NCBI GenBank assembly: GCA_914767715.1
Contig: OU612065.1
Span: 26,350,001 to 26,414,000, forward strand
Reading direction: 5' to 3'
Length of the DNA stretch: 64,000 bases
Origin: Membranipora membranacea
Lineage: Eukaryota; Bryozoa; Gymnolaemata; Cheilostomatida; Membraniporidae
Shown piece by piece: positions 32,749 through 45,104 of this stretch. The stretch's first letter is position 1. Each line of letters begins with the position of its first letter. The notes beneath the pieces were generated by a model that was given only the letters and a program-made list of their open reading frames with translations, was not told the origin of the DNA and did not search any database. A program made the position numbers and the translations under genes.

Positions 32749-34073
32749 CTAAAGAAAAGATGATATTGATGTAATAATGAACAACATAGGGTGAAATATT
32801 AATTTTATGATGTAATGCATCAAAATGGAAACAGTAACAGTTATAAATGTATGATGTTTACACAAGGTATTGGAAATATAACAACACCATGCATGTCAGC
32901 CATGGTAATGACATATTAGCCGCACCCCACCTAAAAATCTTGTTAATCATTGAGGTAAGAAAGAATATGAAGTTCCAATTGTTGGTTGGTGGTTCTCCTT
33001 ATTAAGGTAATGACTGAGATCAGACATGTTAGATCTAAAGGGATAGGGATTTTGGCCTGATTTTATTCTGTGCTAATACTTTTTAACTTTTCACGGACAA
33101 TTTAATTCATCCTGGGAGTTAGCTTAAGTGTTGCTGCATTATGGTTTTGATAATGACTGATGCAGTCTAGCTTGTGGAATATCATATAGATTTATCAAAA
33201 CCCAGTTATTCATAATGAAAAGGGGTAGCACATGGTTTGTATACATCTTCAGCCTATAGCTGGACATCATCAGATCTTTTAGAGACTCCCTCATAATGGA
33301 TATCCATATTGGTGTCTATATTTAGATCAAGCTGACATCGAACATTTAGAAAGTTGCCAGAGTTGTATACAATAATGATTTTACCTTTGGTTTATGACTA
33401 TAATTATCACCTGTACCAGCTGAAAATCGCGGAAACTAATGTTAACTAGAATGACATGTCTCAAAAGTTATACCTTGTTAAGACCATGTTGGTCATGACT
33501 TGTTGGCCACACAGCCTTTTCAGATAAGTTGCTGTTCAAAAGAAATCATTTATATTATATCATTATTATTCTTGTCTTGATTATTCATATGGCCTGATTG
33601 GTTCTGTTATACTGGCCGTGTGGAATAAAGTATAAATATATATCTAACATGTTCTTCCACCAAATCCTAAAGCTGTATAACACTTTTCAAATGTAATTCA
33701 ATCCGATTTCGTATTGTTATGTAACAGCAGAAGCATAATAACTTATATAATATTGTAGCTGCGACTGACGGTGTGTTAGGGACGTGCTTTCCAAAACATC
33801 GAGTACCAAATAGCCAATAGAATTCGCAGCCATAGTCAAATATCTTGTGCTACTCTGCTTTATCGTCAATTCATCATTGAAAAGAACTTATAACCATTTC
33901 ATTCATGACTGCTGACTTACAGTTGAGGGACTGATAACTGTGCTCCTCTGCAGCTGACCTGGTACAAAATTCATCCTCAGGCTCAATAACTAAAACAAAA
34001 TGTCGATGAGGAGGTGCCTTTGGTGAGAAAAAAATTAGCACCCACCACATCAGTAGTTTCTACAAATGGATGT
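32749..34073. other. Intergenic, no gene recognised
   Basis: Should contain the promoter of the minus-strand peptide gene near 32750-32900; no clear TATA box is seen. Nothing else is supported. Confidence 0.4.
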
Positions 34074-34077
34074 TTAA

Positions 34078-35434
34078 GGTAATGTCAAAGACCGATCCGA
34101 ATATCAACATATCATATACCGTTGGAAAGCTGCCGAGCTACTGAAAATGAATACCTGAACAAAAACTTGATTCGATGACGTTGTGTCATTAGAGGGAGGA
34201 AATGAGGCAGAAAACGCTGTTTTTGTCAAAGCAGATGGAGGAGTCAAATTAATTGCGAGAAGTTTCAAAACAGGTGGAATGTATACTTAGAGATTGAGTT
34301 CATAGTAAAAATTGATTTTCTTTGATATATGACTAGTCTAAACTGACTTTTTACGTCACGCCATACAACGCATTATTTTTTGTGAAGCCGTGAAAATATG
34401 TGAAATTTCAACCATTACTTCAGAACAGATCATAGGCTCGAACCAAAATTAATTATGATTTTCCCTTAGAGTACACTTCAAATGTCATACATATTGACTT
34501 TCAACAAATTAGCTTGCATTTTGCGAAAACAGTGGACTCTCGAATACACCTGATATTTTTTGCATCTTTTGCATAATGTCAAATGTGCTGTCCAAATGAC
34601 CATTATTGTGGCCAAGTTTTTTTGAAAGTTCTCACATACGAAGCCGCTTTTATTACCCATGGTGCACGCAGGAAATGCCAACAGATTTTTTCACTGCATC
34701 TTCGTTTTTCTTGAATTTAACACAAAAGAATGGCCAAAAACACCTCAAAAGTCCCAAAAAATAGCTGTTTTTTTGCATTCTTTTGCGTTAAATTCAAGAA
34801 AAACGAAGATGCAGGGAAAAAATCTTTTGGCATTTCCTGTGTGCACCATGGCTAATGAAAGCGGCTTCGTATGTGAGAACTCTCAAAAAAACTTTGTTTG
34901 GCCACAATAATGGTCATTTGGACAGCACATTTGATGTTAAGCAAAAGTTGCAAAAAATATTAGCTGTATTCGAGAGTCTACTGTTTTCGCAATATGCAAG
35001 CTAATTTGTTGAAAGTTAATAGGTATGGCATTTGAAGTGTGCTCTAAGGGAAAATCATATTTAATTTTGTTTCGAGCCTATGATCTGTTCTGAATTAATG
35101 ATTGAAATTTCACATATTTTCACGGCTTCACAAAAAAAATGCATTGTATGGCGTGACGTAAAAACTCAGGTTAGACTAGTCATATATCAAAGAAAATCAA
35201 ATTTTACGATGAACGCAATCTCTAAGTATGCATTCCACCTGTTTTGAAATTTCTTGCATTTAATTTGACTCCCCCATCTGCTTTGACAAAAACAGCGTTT
35301 TCTGCCTCATTTCCTCCCTAAAATGACACAACGTCATTGAATCAAGTTTTTGTTCGGGTATTCATTTTCAGTAGCTCGGCAGCTTTCCAACGGTATATGA
35401 TATGTTGATATTCGGATCGGTCTCTGACATTACC
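34078..35434. mobile_element. 1.36-kb near-perfect palindrome (foldback MITE) flanked by TTAA
   Basis: Left arm 34078-34731 and right arm 34777-35434 are reverse complements with scattered differences; the loop is about 45 bp. The ends read ggtaatgtca...tgacattacc and both sides carry TTAA (34074-34077, 35435-35438), which fits a TTAA-targeting transposase such as the piggyBac or Kolobok groups. No transposase frame. The open frames inside are mirror images of each other and not genes. If transcribed, it would make a hairpin of about 650 bp. Confidence 0.85.
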
Positions 35435-35657
35435 TTAATTAGCAAGTTCAAGCGTAGGTGTCTGAGTGGGGGGTCTGAGTGGGGGGTTTGAGTGGGGGTC
35501 TGGTCAATCACAGCTCATGGCGCAGGATATTCCGCGTATGTTCTGTAGGCGTGGAGTTGACAGGATAAAACAGTTTCAATTTAGAATAAAAGACTATATG
35601 CTATTTCGGGTGAAAGTTATTTAAAATATTAATTAGCATCGAAAACATAAATACGAA

Positions 35658-35909
35658 TTGGTTTGGCCAGGATGTTCTGGTGCAATAACAGGTACAGATA
35701 CAATAAGCGTTGTATCACCTGGTAAAAGAACAACAGATTTTGAATTGAGGATGAAAAAAACAATTTCTGTCTATCTGCCAAAGTTTCTAATTGAGGTAAT
35801 GACATACCAAAAAAACACAAAACTTGTACTGCATTCTGCTGTATTTGGTGCAAACAGGTGCATCGATGAATTTATCTCCAAGCTGAATAAATTAGCAGCC
35901 TACCAATAA
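35658..35909 (+). CDS. Possible terminal exon, unidentified
   Basis: An open frame of 83 codons. It could begin as an exon after tgcaataacag (about 35689) and ends TAA at 35907, followed by AATAAA at about 35926. It contains FELRMKKTISVYLPKFLIEV and a final helix-like EFISKLNKLAAYQ. Composition is coding-like, but no partner exon or domain is recognised. Chance ORF is quite possible. Confidence 0.25.
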   Translation: MVWPGCSGAITGTDTISVVSPGKRTTDFELRMKKTISVYLPKFLIEVMTYQKNTKLVLHSAVFGANRCIDEFISKLNKLAAYQ

Positions 35910-38900
35910 TTTAGTACTTGATTGAAATAAACAACTGCTTACAATGACATATCACGTTTTTAAAACTTATTGATATTGTGTTGGCTGAGATCTCTAGAAG
36001 TTATTTTCACAATATTCAAACCTCCAAAATATTTGACGTTGAGTAACAACGACTTCTGAAAGTTCATTTTAAGGCAAAAAGGGCCATTTTTAAAGGGTCT
36101 TCTGTGCCTTATTATTTAACTATTTGATTAGTTTCTTCTTTCATTATATAGAGGAAACCAACCGAAGAAATGATTATTTTTTTTGTTAAACATTATGTAA
36201 AGGCCTCTTGTCTTTGCAAGACATGATCATTTTGAAATATGACACTCTAAAGTTTACCTGCTCAGTATCTGTATTTTCTGTTCTAATGTCAATAGCAAAT
36301 CTGGAAGTAACCAACACTATGTATTACCGAATTGCCAAGATTGTTTTTGCCATCCACGACTGCAGTCTTACTGTTGCAATAATTAATGGCCCCACCGATT
36401 CATTGTAATGATGTGAATAGTGAATAGCATCACTGTGCCATAGTGTTGGCTCGTTGGTTTCATAATGGCTGGCAGGTTTGGGTTGGGTACTGCCCAATAG
36501 TAAGAGATTAAATGTAATTTGGAAACAGCCAATAAAAAATCGATATAGTTACAAATGTGACTACATTTAACTTTTATCCAATAGGATTGATCCACAGCAG
36601 ACGCAAAGTAGGGGTATAAAATTGTGGCTAAAAGCTTCAATTAGCCATACAAGCATTAGAAGAGCTGTAGGATTTATCTCCTCTGATTGTTGCATGAATC
36701 AAAGTGCGAGCAACTATATACAGGTATACAGGTTTTACAACTTTCAAATTGCTCATGTGATGTGTTATTGTGTAGATTTAAACAATAAAGGACTGTTTGA
36801 AGTAACAATTATTGTTATCTATTGTTATCCTGCCTGTATTGTACCATATTGAATTGTTTGATATTGTATTGTAATGTATTTTTTGTTTTGTATTTCATCT
36901 TTTTATTTTGTACTGTAGAGTTGAGGCTTGTATTTATGCAGTTGTGGTAGTTCTCTTTCTTGCTTCTGCGGTCCGTTCAGGTGAGAACCAGTTATTTCTA
37001 TTTGAGCACCTAGATATATGATTGATTCAGAACAATTGTGACAAACCAAAACTAACCGGTGATACGTCTCTTCTTCTCAATGTAAAAGGTTGTATCTATG
37101 ATCAAGTGAGCAATTCTCAAGCTCATTAAATTAAATATATTAAATATACTAAGCTTCGAAATTTAACAAAGCTAACGGTCCCAGGTGGTTTGACCCACAG
37201 ATGTCATGCTAATATGGTTGAGTGAAATATGGAAAATAAAACCACCAGGCAGTGAAACTTTCAAAATTAGTGTAGACAAAAATATAATCTTAGAAGAAAA
37301 CTCTGTCATAATTATGATGAAACTCAAAATCTTACACTCCAAAGAATTATTGGTAACTGAAGATAGAAACTTTGTAAATTGCAACAGAAAATGATAGAAG
37401 CAAGCGGCTAACTATTTCACCACTATCAGCTTTTCCACAGGGTACTTCGTCCTCAATAGCTGGCACTGAACAGAGCAGAAAACACACATATGAAAATAGT
37501 TGAAAACTTAGATCTTTGCGGTTGAGATTATGGCTTATTATAATGCGTGAGAGTCCAATAACTTTTCTACTGTCTACAAGAGAAATTACCTACAAGTGAT
37601 CTACATGGTGATACATTTGAAATTTTTCTAACAAAAAGGCACTAAGGGAGCTCTCAAATGTTCATGACAGATATTTCCAATGATTCAGTCAATGATGCTA
37701 GCAGAGTACGACCGGATTTTGTTGTGTAATGGAATAGTTGTTTGTTTGTGGATTTTACGGAAGCATCAGCCTCACTATACCAATAGTTCTCTGTTTAATG
37801 ATGTCGTCAATCTGATTGTAAAAGCTGCTGGTTACACCTGCGCTACCATGTCTTAATTAAGTAGCCCACAAATGTGTGTAGGCGTGGATTAGATCACTCA
37901 AAACAAGTTCTGAACATACCCTTGTATATATTATATGTCATTTTATTAACATCTGCCATCATCAAAATATGTTCTCTGATCTTTGATGTGCGAAAAAAAC
38001 AAAAAACAAAATTAACCGAAATTTAATCAAGGGAATTCTAACTAATTCCAATGAAAACAAATGGTTTGACATTTTACCCTTACCATCAAAAAGTAATTAC
38101 CATCTAATAAATTGTGCAGATGAAACTATTCTGATAGCAATATGCGCTTACTATGTAGCTTACCATCAACAAAAGCTCCATATCAACTCAAAGGGAATAC
38201 AATAAACACGACAAGATGGCCAAGATTAGAACGGAGATAATTGCCATGATTATCTCTTCAACTACCGTTGGAAAGACTTTTAAGGGGTGCCAAACCTTTA
38301 ATAAGCATCCTGTTGCAAGAAGTATTTGGAAGACCTACCCTGCAAGCAGGGTAGTGATATAAAGAAAATTATTTACAAATAATCGATAGAAATTGCTGCT
38401 CGTTGTCTGATAGGACAGCCTATGTATGCGTTTAACTGACTATAGAGAAAGATAACATCAGTTTATTAGTAAAGACACAGAAGATCTTTTCCCACTATAC
38501 CCAACAACCTTTTTTGTTACAATACGCCCCTGTCTATGGCAGGTAGTTTGAGTGGTCAAACTCTGCCCGAGTTGCTGGTAGTGGCATTCCATTATCAAAG
38601 GCATCCCTTCAAAAGATAAGGATGTGGTCGATCTGAAATAAATCTGAACTAAGCACTGCTAAATCTGCTGGAGGTCTAAACGACTGATAAAACGATCAGT
38701 CAGTTGCAAAACTTTCACCGTTAGTGACAGAAGGGATTTTGAACACCATTTTATCCTTTTATCTGTAATCAGAACATTTTTGTGGTAGTTTGAATCTGCC
38801 AAAGAATACATCTCTGGAGTTTAATATCTATTTACCACATCAGTAAGTTCTTAGAGGAATAAGAACTTTTTTTGCTAATAATTGCTAATAATTGCTGCCC

Positions 38901-39197
38901 TACTCTTGCAGTAGTGGTAAAGCCTTTTTAAAGAATACATGAATCATTTTAATCATGCGATAGCGATTGATGTTCCCCCCCCCCCCCCATCGATAGCTTG
39001 GTTGTCACGTGCAATTTGTGTCTCAGATTATGATAGTAAAGGAATCTATGATACAAAGTGTTGAGGATTCCACTGGGTTTTCTAAAGGTTTTCTTTTAGT
39101 TTTCTCAACTTGTTTTTAGTGTTATGGCAGGGTGGCACATGGTGTGGTATTATGTTGCTATAGTTAACATGATGTGTGAACTAGGCTTCAACAGTAG
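35910..39197. other. Intergenic; C-run at about 38976-38988
   Basis: A TATAAAA at about 36613, followed by a GT donor context at 36723 and AATAAA at about 36783, might mark a small transcription unit but no coding part is recognised. A poly(C) tract lies at about 38976-38988. Nothing else is supported. Confidence 0.4.
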
Positions 39198-39205
39198 TAT
39201 AAATA
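39198..39205 (+). promoter_or_regulatory. TATA box of the gamma-glutamyl hydrolase gene
   Basis: TATAAATA, 107 bp upstream of the ATG at 39312. A start site about 30 bp downstream would give a 5'UTR of roughly 80 bp. Confidence 0.5.
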
Positions 39206-39311
39206 GACAAAATTAGCTAGAGCATCAGCCTTTTATCAAGTAGGGAAGAAAACGAGTGGCCAGGTGCTGCAAATTGTTTGATATTATTATTTAGTTATTT
39301 GGAGAAAGACG

Positions 39312-41648
39312 ATGGTGCCAAGTTCATGGAGCAGCATGCTTATTGGGCTAGCAATAATTACTACTAGCTCTGGATCAGGAATAAACGGAAGACCGGTTAT
39401 TGGAATACTTCAAGCCAAGAATATCACCAACCTAAAATACGGTAAGACTATAGATTAGTTTTTTTGGTGAGATGGAAGCTTACACTGAGAAAATCATCCT
39501 TTCCTGCTTGAATAAACTTGAGGATCCACAAGGAACACAGTTGAACCAGTGCAATTGATTTGCAGCTCATGAAAGACACATTGATCAAATAAACTTAACC
39601 ACCAACATGTTTTGTTACACATAAAGGTGATATCTGAGGTGATTTGAATCTTTTTGATAATGATACCCTGGTTATCTTCTCCTCCATTTTGACTTCTGAG
39701 TTACCATGCGCTCCATGACAATGGCTGGCCCTAGTTTGGGAACAAAAATGAAGCTCTACGTGACAGCTGGGAAGTATTGAATAAATTTCATGAAAGTGTC
39801 ATGCTCTGAGTGGGTGTCTAACCCACAACTTCTGCGGAGAACCCCAGCATGCTAACAACTGCGCTACCAATTCAGACAGTTCCTAAGTAAACAGACCACA
39901 ACATGCAATGCACAATTAAAGTGGTCACTTTTTGGGACAATCAGTTGTCGGACATTGCCAATCACATACATGATTAAGTGACATCATTTCAGGTCTCACT
40001 GCCTGATAACGGTAATTCAATTGCCTTGTGAGCACAACTTTAAACACCATCAATATGTCTTGCCAAGAAAAAGCAATGTGTTTTTTCCTCAAACAAATCT
40101 TACATTACTTTAAAACAATTAACAATTTATGTTATTTAATTAAGCTGTGTCAGGTCTGTGACTTATTGATTATTTATACCATTTGATTTTTTCTCGTTTC
40201 CGCACAGGGTCTCAAGTATTCACCATCATGTCCGTTGCCTTTGTGAAGCAGGCTGGCGGAGCAGCTGTTCCTATATTTACTGACCAAACTGATGAATATT
40301 ACGATCAGCTGTTCTCGAGACTGAATGGATTGTACCTTCCTGGCGGTGCTTCCGATATTTTGAGATCTGAGTATGCTTACATTGCTCAAAAAGGCTTCAA
40401 GTAAGTAAAATTTTCAAATGAATTCATCGTCATAAGTGAATATCGATGACAATGTCATAACTTCAAAGGCAAAAAATCGTTTCCGCTCTTTCCAGCCCTT
40501 ATCTTGATTTAATCTCTACCAAAAACACTCATATGATATCGTAGTGATGTCCCATTTTCCGCCTTTTCTGGAAAATCGGAATATGAATTTCCGCCTAAAA
40601 TCAAATTTTGCGCCTTTCCGCATTTTCCAGAACTCGCAATTAAATAAGAAGAAAGGAAAGTCAAACAATTAATTATCAAGTTATCATCACTGTTAACCAC
40701 TGGTCGTTGAGCAATCCGTTACGTAGAAAGTTATAGTTATCACGATTCCTTTATTTTTCATGCACTTAATTACTTTCTTTGAGGACGCTCTGCATAGCAT
40801 CATGTCCTTGAACATTACAACCTTTTTACTTGGATGAAAAGAGTATTCGGAATTGGTTTTAATAATAATCGACATTTTCTGAGTATTCATCCACCCTCTG
40901 AATACTGAAAGTGTTAACATAATAATTTCATTTTAATTCTAGGATTGCAAAAGAGATGAATGATAGAGGAGTTCACTTCCCTATATGGGGCGTATGTCTA
41001 GGTCTCCAGGCGATGGCATCCTGGGCTTTTGAACCGAGGATCAACCCAACCCACATGTGTAATGGTGTCAACCCCAAAATGATGACACTCAATTTTACTG
41101 AAGATGCAAAAACCAGCCGCCTTTTGAGTAAAGCGCCTAGTGAGCTCTATGCAGCTCTACAGAATGATACAATAGCGGGCCACTTTCATAAGCATGGTGT
41201 ATCTACCGCAATGTACAAGATGAATGAAAGATTTCAAGAGGAATTCAAAGTGCTTTCTACAAACCATGATGAGAACGGTGTAGAATTCATATCAACAATG
41301 GAGGCAAGAGGTTATCCATTTTATAGTATGCAATGGCATCCAGAAAAAGTGCATTTTATGAGTAGGCTCGTTGCAGCAAAAGAACTTGAGCAACCACAAA
41401 GTGCATTTGCAATGAATAAGTATTTTAGTAACTTTCTTATGGAAGAGGCAAATAAAAATAACAATACTTTCTTGTCAGCTGCAGAGGAAGAAAGGTTTTT
41501 ATTTGACCAATATGAAACCCAAGAACTATTCCAAGGGTCTCTGAATAGAGTTTCGTTTGCTAATTTTGAGGCTCCATACTTTGATGATGTAGATGGGCTG
41601 TGCAAAGCTGATTGTTTGCTACTGCCTAGTATGAACCACTGTGGTTGA
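39312..41648 (+). CDS. GGH: Gamma-glutamyl hydrolase (folate polyglutamate hydrolase), three exons
   Basis: Exons 39312-39441, 40208-40400 and 40943-41648, with GTAAGA and GTAAGT donors and TTTCCGCACAG and TTTTAATTCTAG acceptors, join in frame to 342 residues. Residues 1 to about 22 are a signal peptide, as expected for this lysosomal or secreted enzyme that trims polyglutamate from folates. Family landmarks are PVIGILQAKN near the mature N terminus, YLPGGASDIL, WGVCLGLQ with the nucleophile C126, the LNFT block, and SMQWHPEK with H240 and E242. These match the class I glutamine-amidotransferase-like fold of vertebrate GGH (about 318 residues). Vertebrate genes have many more introns. The last ~40 residues, after the AEEERFLFDQY segment, are cysteine-containing and longer than usual, ending NHCG. 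It looks intact. Confidence 0.93.
39803..39883 (-). tRNA. Degenerate tRNA-like sequence in GGH intron 1
   Basis: On the minus strand: TGGTAGCGCAGTTGTTAGCA (A box and D arm), a 5-bp T arm GTGGG-TTAGACA-CCCAC, and a partial acceptor pairing TCTGA/TCAGA. The anticodon stem does not pair. Probably a tRNA pseudogene or a SINE head. Confidence 0.4.
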
Positions 41649-42667
41649 GTGGACTTCAATAATGTTATTTGCCTACAATGATAGATCATGTCATTAAGAT
41701 TTCTTTATGTGTCAGATATGTAGTTATATAATAGTCTAATATACTATATATATACCATACCAAAAACCATGTACTGTATACCATATTTACCATATTTACA
41801 ATATAGAATATGTATGAGTCCTTGTTAGAGATCTTTTCTTAGTCAAGTCTCCAAGCTTTATTGTGTATGCGCTTGTTGATAGTATCATTAGGTATTGGAA
41901 GTTCTAGTTTCTAGTGTGAGGGACGAAAAACGCACACTCTCGAAACTTTAATATTGATTACAGGAGTGTAAGGTCCCATCCTGCACACTTCTTGTGTTTG
42001 TTATAAATTTCTGGTTCAAATATTAATACTATAATTATCGCTTTGATTGGTTTGACACAAGGTAAATTTTGGTTCTATTTTCTGTAATGGTGTAATTGTA
42101 TAATGTGTATTGGTTAGCACTCTCAAATTTATGGACCTCTGAATCCACCTTAGCAATCGTTAACTTGATTATGTGTGCCTTATAAAGTTCGGCCATAAAA
42201 ATGTAGTTGAGTCGCGAACAAGTGGTTGCCCGTACTCTGAAAGTAAAATGACAGTCTAAAATTCAATACTATAATATGATTATGGGTAATAAGGATAAAT
42301 ATGACCGCAGTTTTAAAATATTGGATTGAATCAAAAATTAGAGCGACTTGTAATAAAATAACCGGTATTCCTCTGGCTAAATGCTCGCCAGGACAAATCA
42401 ATGTATGAGGGGACTTTCGCCTTCATTAAGACACAAGATTCACTTGATCCTCTGCAGGAAATTACAAATGGCAGACTCGCCAATAACAATGGAGCTTCAA
42501 CAAAATTATAACCGATGATCAGTCGATATAACCAAGGACTTACCTTTGCCTTGAACTGGACCTTAATAATAATTATTTTATCAAACAAATTTCAACCTTG
42601 AATACTGCCAGCAATATTAATGAGAGTTTTCAAATCTGTGATAAACTTACCTCGTCAACTTCTCTGA
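41649..42667. other. Intergenic between GGH and the nucleotidyltransferase-TPR gene
   Basis: No poly(A) signal for GGH is clear nearby; an AATAAA occurs at about 42354. An upstream exon or promoter for the next gene was looked for and not found. Confidence 0.4.
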
Positions 42668-45104
42668 CGGAAAGCTGCTCCCTCCCTTCTGGACGATGAG
42701 TTCTATAAATGTATGAAAGAATTATCTCTGAAGTGTTTGGAGAGGATGTTGGACTTTGCAGATCAAATAATGCAGAGAAGTGTTGATGCCCTGACAGAAA
42801 AACCACCATGTGACTTCCAAGCAGTTGCGATTGGTTCTCTGGTGAAAGGGGAGGCAACCCCATACTCAGATCTAGAGTATATATTTTTGATAAGAGAGGC
42901 AACCCCGAAAACGGTTGACTATTTTGAAAAGCTTGCAGTCACTTCTTACTTTCTAATAGGCAACTTAGGAGAGACTAAACTGTCATACATGGCTATTGCA
43001 GACCTACAGGGCTGGTTTGATGACCAAGCTAAAAGCGGTTTCAAAATTGACGGTCTAGCTGAAGGGGCAGGAAACATCCCTACAGGAAATGGGAAACGGA
43101 GCACCCGTAACCGGTTCATAGTCACCCCTGCTCAGCTGGCCAAGCAATACCATGCTACATTCAATAATCCACAGGAAGAAGCGTTGAGAGGTGATCTCAC
43201 AGCTATGCTTACCTTTACCAAATCATTCTACTCAAACCTTGAGACAGGACCAGACCTATTGGAAGATTTCAAGACTAGAGTGGGCTCGCTCATTCCTAAT
43301 TAGTCAAGAAGGGACATAAATCTGAAAATGCTGCAAACAGATGTCAAAAAGTTCAATTTTACTCCTAGCAGTGACCTGTCCATGAAGGGTTTCACTGCAT
43401 ATGTAAAAAAAGAGCTGTACAGATTTCCATCAATATTACTGATGGATTTGTCCATTTTCTTACAGGAAACATCTGAGACATCTTGGGATACCTTAGAATT
43501 ATTGATAAAACAGAAGATGACAAGTAATGATCTAGGTGACACCCTACGCCTCAGCCTCTCAGCAGGTGTTTACATACGACTCTCAACTTATCTACATCAC
43601 GACTCTCATGATGATAGAGTTTCAGAGGCTCCACAATATCAAGATCACTTCAAGTCTTCAACAAAAGAGCACAAACGCTGGTTCTTTCTAACAGGACTGT
43701 TTTCAAATTTATGGGTTAAGTTATCTCCCCTAAAGAGTAAACTGTCCGTTTGTGGTCCTGATTTAACTCCGGATGTCCTTGCATCGATTTCGTTTTGTAA
43801 GGACCTGTTTTTGCCTGAAATGAAGGCACCAGCGAGCATTCAAGTTACTTCGACAGTTCTATGGAAGAGATCTATGTGAGGACCCAATTTCTCTTGTCAG
43901 GACAATATGGGAAAATTCAGATTATGCAGATGATATTCTCTCGAAATACTTTTTTGGTACAGGGATTATCGAAGCTGCATTATCTTTCTATGTTTACATG
44001 TATGACCAAGGTGATATATTTTACAAATACAGGATGACACAATTTCAGGCAGAACTTGAGTTGCCAAGTACCGTAGAGACATATTCCCACTGTGGTAACC
44101 ATTTAGATGCTGAAGATCTCATATTGCTGGCGGATAGTTATGCTCTAAAAGGTAAATACATAAATGCCGTAAACTACTATGTGTTGGCACTACAGAAGGA
44201 ACAGGGCCACCAGTTTGAAGTAATGGGTATGCAATATAGTAAGCAAAAACTGCATAGGCTTGCACAGGCATATTTCCGCAAATCATTAGCTCTCACATTT
44301 GACCTTTATGGAGATGAGGTAGCTATACCAACAGTAGTAGCTATTTTGAATAGGCTCGGAGATACTCATGATATTTTAAATGAGCACGAGAAAGCTTTAG
44401 AATGTCACCAGAGGGCAACAAATATGTGCAACAAGATGCTAAGGGGAGATGGTGATATACAATATGCTGAGGCCCAGTGCCATCTGGGTGCGTCTTTTCT
44501 TCATCACAAAGAGTACAAGAAAGCTAAAACTAGCTTCTTTCGGAGCCTTCATATATTGAGAGAGATCCCATGCTTAACGAAATCGACATCATTAATATCT
44601 GCAACTGTTTATAGTTGTCTGGGTCGCTTCTACAAAGAAACAGAAGACAACAACAAAGCTGAAGTGCACCATTTGAAAACTCTAGAAATCATTGAAACAG
44701 GATCTCCTTGTAACTTTGGTGAATGGCGACAAGTGTTTGTCTCATATATTGAATTAGGTTATATCTATCTAATTTCTGGCCGTCTGAAGAAGGCAGAACG
44801 CTTTGTTTTTCGCGCATTATCAAGAGCTCAACAGTTGAAAGTTGCAGGTAAATGCTTATCATTCTCGGCCAGTTCACTGGGCAACCTTGGGGTGTGCTAT
44901 GCAACGAAGGGGAGGTACTACAGAGCCCAGAGTTATTACTATCAGGCACTAACATTGTTTAAAGAGTTACAGGGTGGTGAACCAGCTTTAGTGCTTTATC
45001 TCATAGGCACACTTTACACCGCTCACGGTCACAATACCAAAGCCAGGCCCTTCCTTAGAAACGCTTGTGAAGTTTATTTGCAATGTGACCGAGAAAAACC
45101 CTAA
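42668..45104 (+). pseudogene. GlnD/DUF294-type nucleotidyltransferase fused to TPR repeats; one stop, one frameshift
   Basis: The frame is open from 42668; the first ATG is 42713. Counting from that ATG, residues 39-60 hold the nucleotidyltransferase signature: GS (41-42), KGE, then SDLEY with D53 and E55 as the metal-binding pair. A helical region follows, with FPSILLMDLSIFLQ and YIRLSTYLHHDSHDDRVS. An in-frame TAG at 43301 is followed by uninterrupted homology-like reading in the same frame to about 43825. There the sense frame shifts by one (before RAFKLLRQFYGRDLCEDP) and stays open to TAA at 45102. From 43998 on, about seven to eight TPRs are visible, for example DLILLADSYALKGKYINAVN and SSLGNLGVCYATKGRYYRAQ. 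AATAAA occurs at about 45432. Such fusions occur in invertebrates, with unknown substrate. Only two lesions in 2.4 kb suggests either a young pseudogene or sequence errors. No upstream exon or start was found. Confidence 0.75.

Noticed and set aside
34478-34910. Two open frames sharing FVCEN and QKN segments on opposite strands
   Set aside because: They are mirror images produced by the palindrome arms.
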